Shown here: positions 6,811 through 7,260 of the stretch, piece after piece
Numbering within the stretch: the stretch's first letter is position 1
Layout: each line of letters begins with the position of its first letter
NCBI GenBank assembly: GCA_003165115.1
Contig: PLSJ01000455.1
Coordinates: forward strand, 1-7,260
Origin: Syntrophaceae bacterium
Lineage (GTDB): Bacteria; Desulfobacterota; Syntrophorhabdia; Syntrophorhabdales; WCHB1-27
Direction of reading: 5' to 3'
DNA length: 7,260 nucleotides
Program-made: the position numbers and the translations under genes
Notes under the pieces: generated by a model
Seen by the model: the letters and a program-made list of their open reading frames with translations, nothing else
Told to the model about the DNA's origin: nothing
Databases searched by the model: none

Positions 6811-7260
6811 TCACCTTCTCGCGACCACGGACGTGAGCAGGCGTTTGAGCGCGTTAACCTTGCGGACGGCCAGGAGCGCCGCCGGCTCGGGTGGAGAAAG
6901 CGACGGGGCAGGGCCGGGCGGGCCGTCGTGAGAGAGGACGCCATCCATGTCCCCGATGACTTCGAGCATTATCGCCTCATCGATCTTCTTGCGTGAGGCG
7001 GCGAAACCGATGAGAAGGGCGTTGTCGCACATCACGTTGATGACGCGCGGGATTCCCCGGGAATGGCTGAGGATCAAGGACATGGCACCTGGTGTGAACA
7101 GGCCGGCCGCGCTGCCGCCCACCATCTTCAGCCGGTGTTCCAGGTAATCCCGGCACTCGGCCCCACTGAGAGGTCCGATGCGCCGCAGCAGCGCTATCCT
7201 CTGCCTGAGCTGTCTCAGGCCCGTGGCGTTGAGCTTTGCCTCGAGCTCCTGCTGGCCGCA
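6811..7260 (-). CDS. ExeA/GspA-like AAA+ ATPase, C-terminal part (PEP-CTERM/XrtA-type EPS-locus ATPase), 5' end outside window
   Basis: Partial gene. The reading frame is open from the right edge to a TGA at 6811-6813, giving the last 149 residues; the Walker A and B motifs would lie beyond the edge. What is visible is the second half of an AAA+ module of the ExeA/GspA type: a GQQELEAKL motif (residues 2-10, sensor-1 region), a helix with repeated Arg (LRQLRQRIALLRRIGPL, 15-31), the YLEHRL helix (39-44), LFTPGAM (54-60) and the sensor-2 motif SRGIPRVINVMCDNALL (67-83, Arg72). This pattern is typical of the ATPase encoded in exosortase-linked EPS clusters and of type II secretion ExeA. It then has a Pro-rich linker (about 111-126) and a basic amphipathic C-terminal helix (127-149). 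The next gene follows after 28 bases. Family assignment is firm; the exosortase link rests on family knowledge and context, since no exosortase is in view. Confidence 0.85.
   Translation of the reverse strand, partial: CGQQELEAKLNATGLRQLRQRIALLRRIGPLSGAECRDYLEHRLKMVGGSAAGLFTPGAMSLILSHSRGIPRVINVMCDNALLIGFAASRKKIDEAIMLEVIGDMDGVLSHDGPPGPAPSLSPPEPAALLAVRKVNALKRLLTSVVARR

Noticed and set aside
6036..6944. 302-residue version of the BY-kinase-like protein starting at 6944
   Set aside because: The extra N-terminus overlaps the ATPase coding sequence in another frame and is Arg/Ser/Pro-rich. The ATG at 6782 has a strong ribosome site and the family-typical opening.
1..7260. CRISPR array, tRNA/rRNA, insertion sequence or attachment site
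   Set aside because: No regularly spaced repeats, no transposase coding, no terminal inverted repeats and no RNA-gene motifs were seen; nearly every base is explained by the minus-strand genes.

Overview
The window is one stretch of an exopolysaccharide (EPS) biosynthesis operon. All eight genes I can support lie on the minus strand and are transcribed from high to low coordinates. No coding is supported on the plus strand. Both ends cut through genes, so the operon continues on both sides. The DNA is GC-rich: hand-counted 60-base lines reach 68-72% in several genes but fall to 43-48% inside the epimerase gene. GC content, the ExeA/GspA-like ATPase of the type found beside exosortase/PEP-CTERM EPS loci, and the polyprenyl-phosphate-linked Wzx/Wzy logic suggest a Gram-negative bacterium. 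A deltaproteobacterium (Desulfobacterota or similar) or another PEP-CTERM-bearing proteobacterium is plausible. This is inference from style, not a taxonomic match.

Layout in order of transcription: (1) 7260-6811, the C-terminal part of an AAA+ ATPase; (2) 6782-6036, a small cytosolic BY-kinase-like (CpsD/CapB/EpsG-type) protein whose Walker A lysine and Walker B aspartate are both replaced; (3) 6008-4590, a membrane polyprenyl-phosphate glycosyl-1-phosphate transferase that starts the lipid-linked repeat unit; (4) 4531-3731, a WecG/TagA/CpsF (GT26) glycosyltransferase that probably adds an early sugar; (5) 3734-2721, an extended-SDR NAD-dependent sugar epimerase/dehydratase; (6) 2724-1387, a Wzx-type flippase; (7) 1381-53, an O-antigen ligase/Wzy polymerase-family membrane protein; (8) 65-1, the first 22 codons of a family 2 glycosyltransferase. 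Gaps are at most 58 bases and three junctions overlap. There are no gene-free stretches over 300 bases and no visible promoter or rho-independent terminator.

Inferred pathway: nucleotide sugars are made partly by the epimerase. The first sugar phosphate is loaded on undecaprenyl phosphate by gene 3, extended by gene 4 and the GT2 enzyme(s), flipped by the Wzx protein and polymerised by the Wzy-like protein. The ATPase and the BY-kinase-like protein would act in control of chain length, assembly or export. No outer-membrane exporter, chain-length co-polymerase or exosortase is inside the window; if present they lie beyond the edges.

The most interesting observation is the BY-kinase homologue. 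It keeps the fold signature, including an intact Walker A' motif, but has lost the residues needed for ordinary phosphotransfer, which suggests a pseudo-kinase regulator or scaffold next to an AAA+ ATPase. The enzymes otherwise form a recognisable, fairly ordinary EPS locus.
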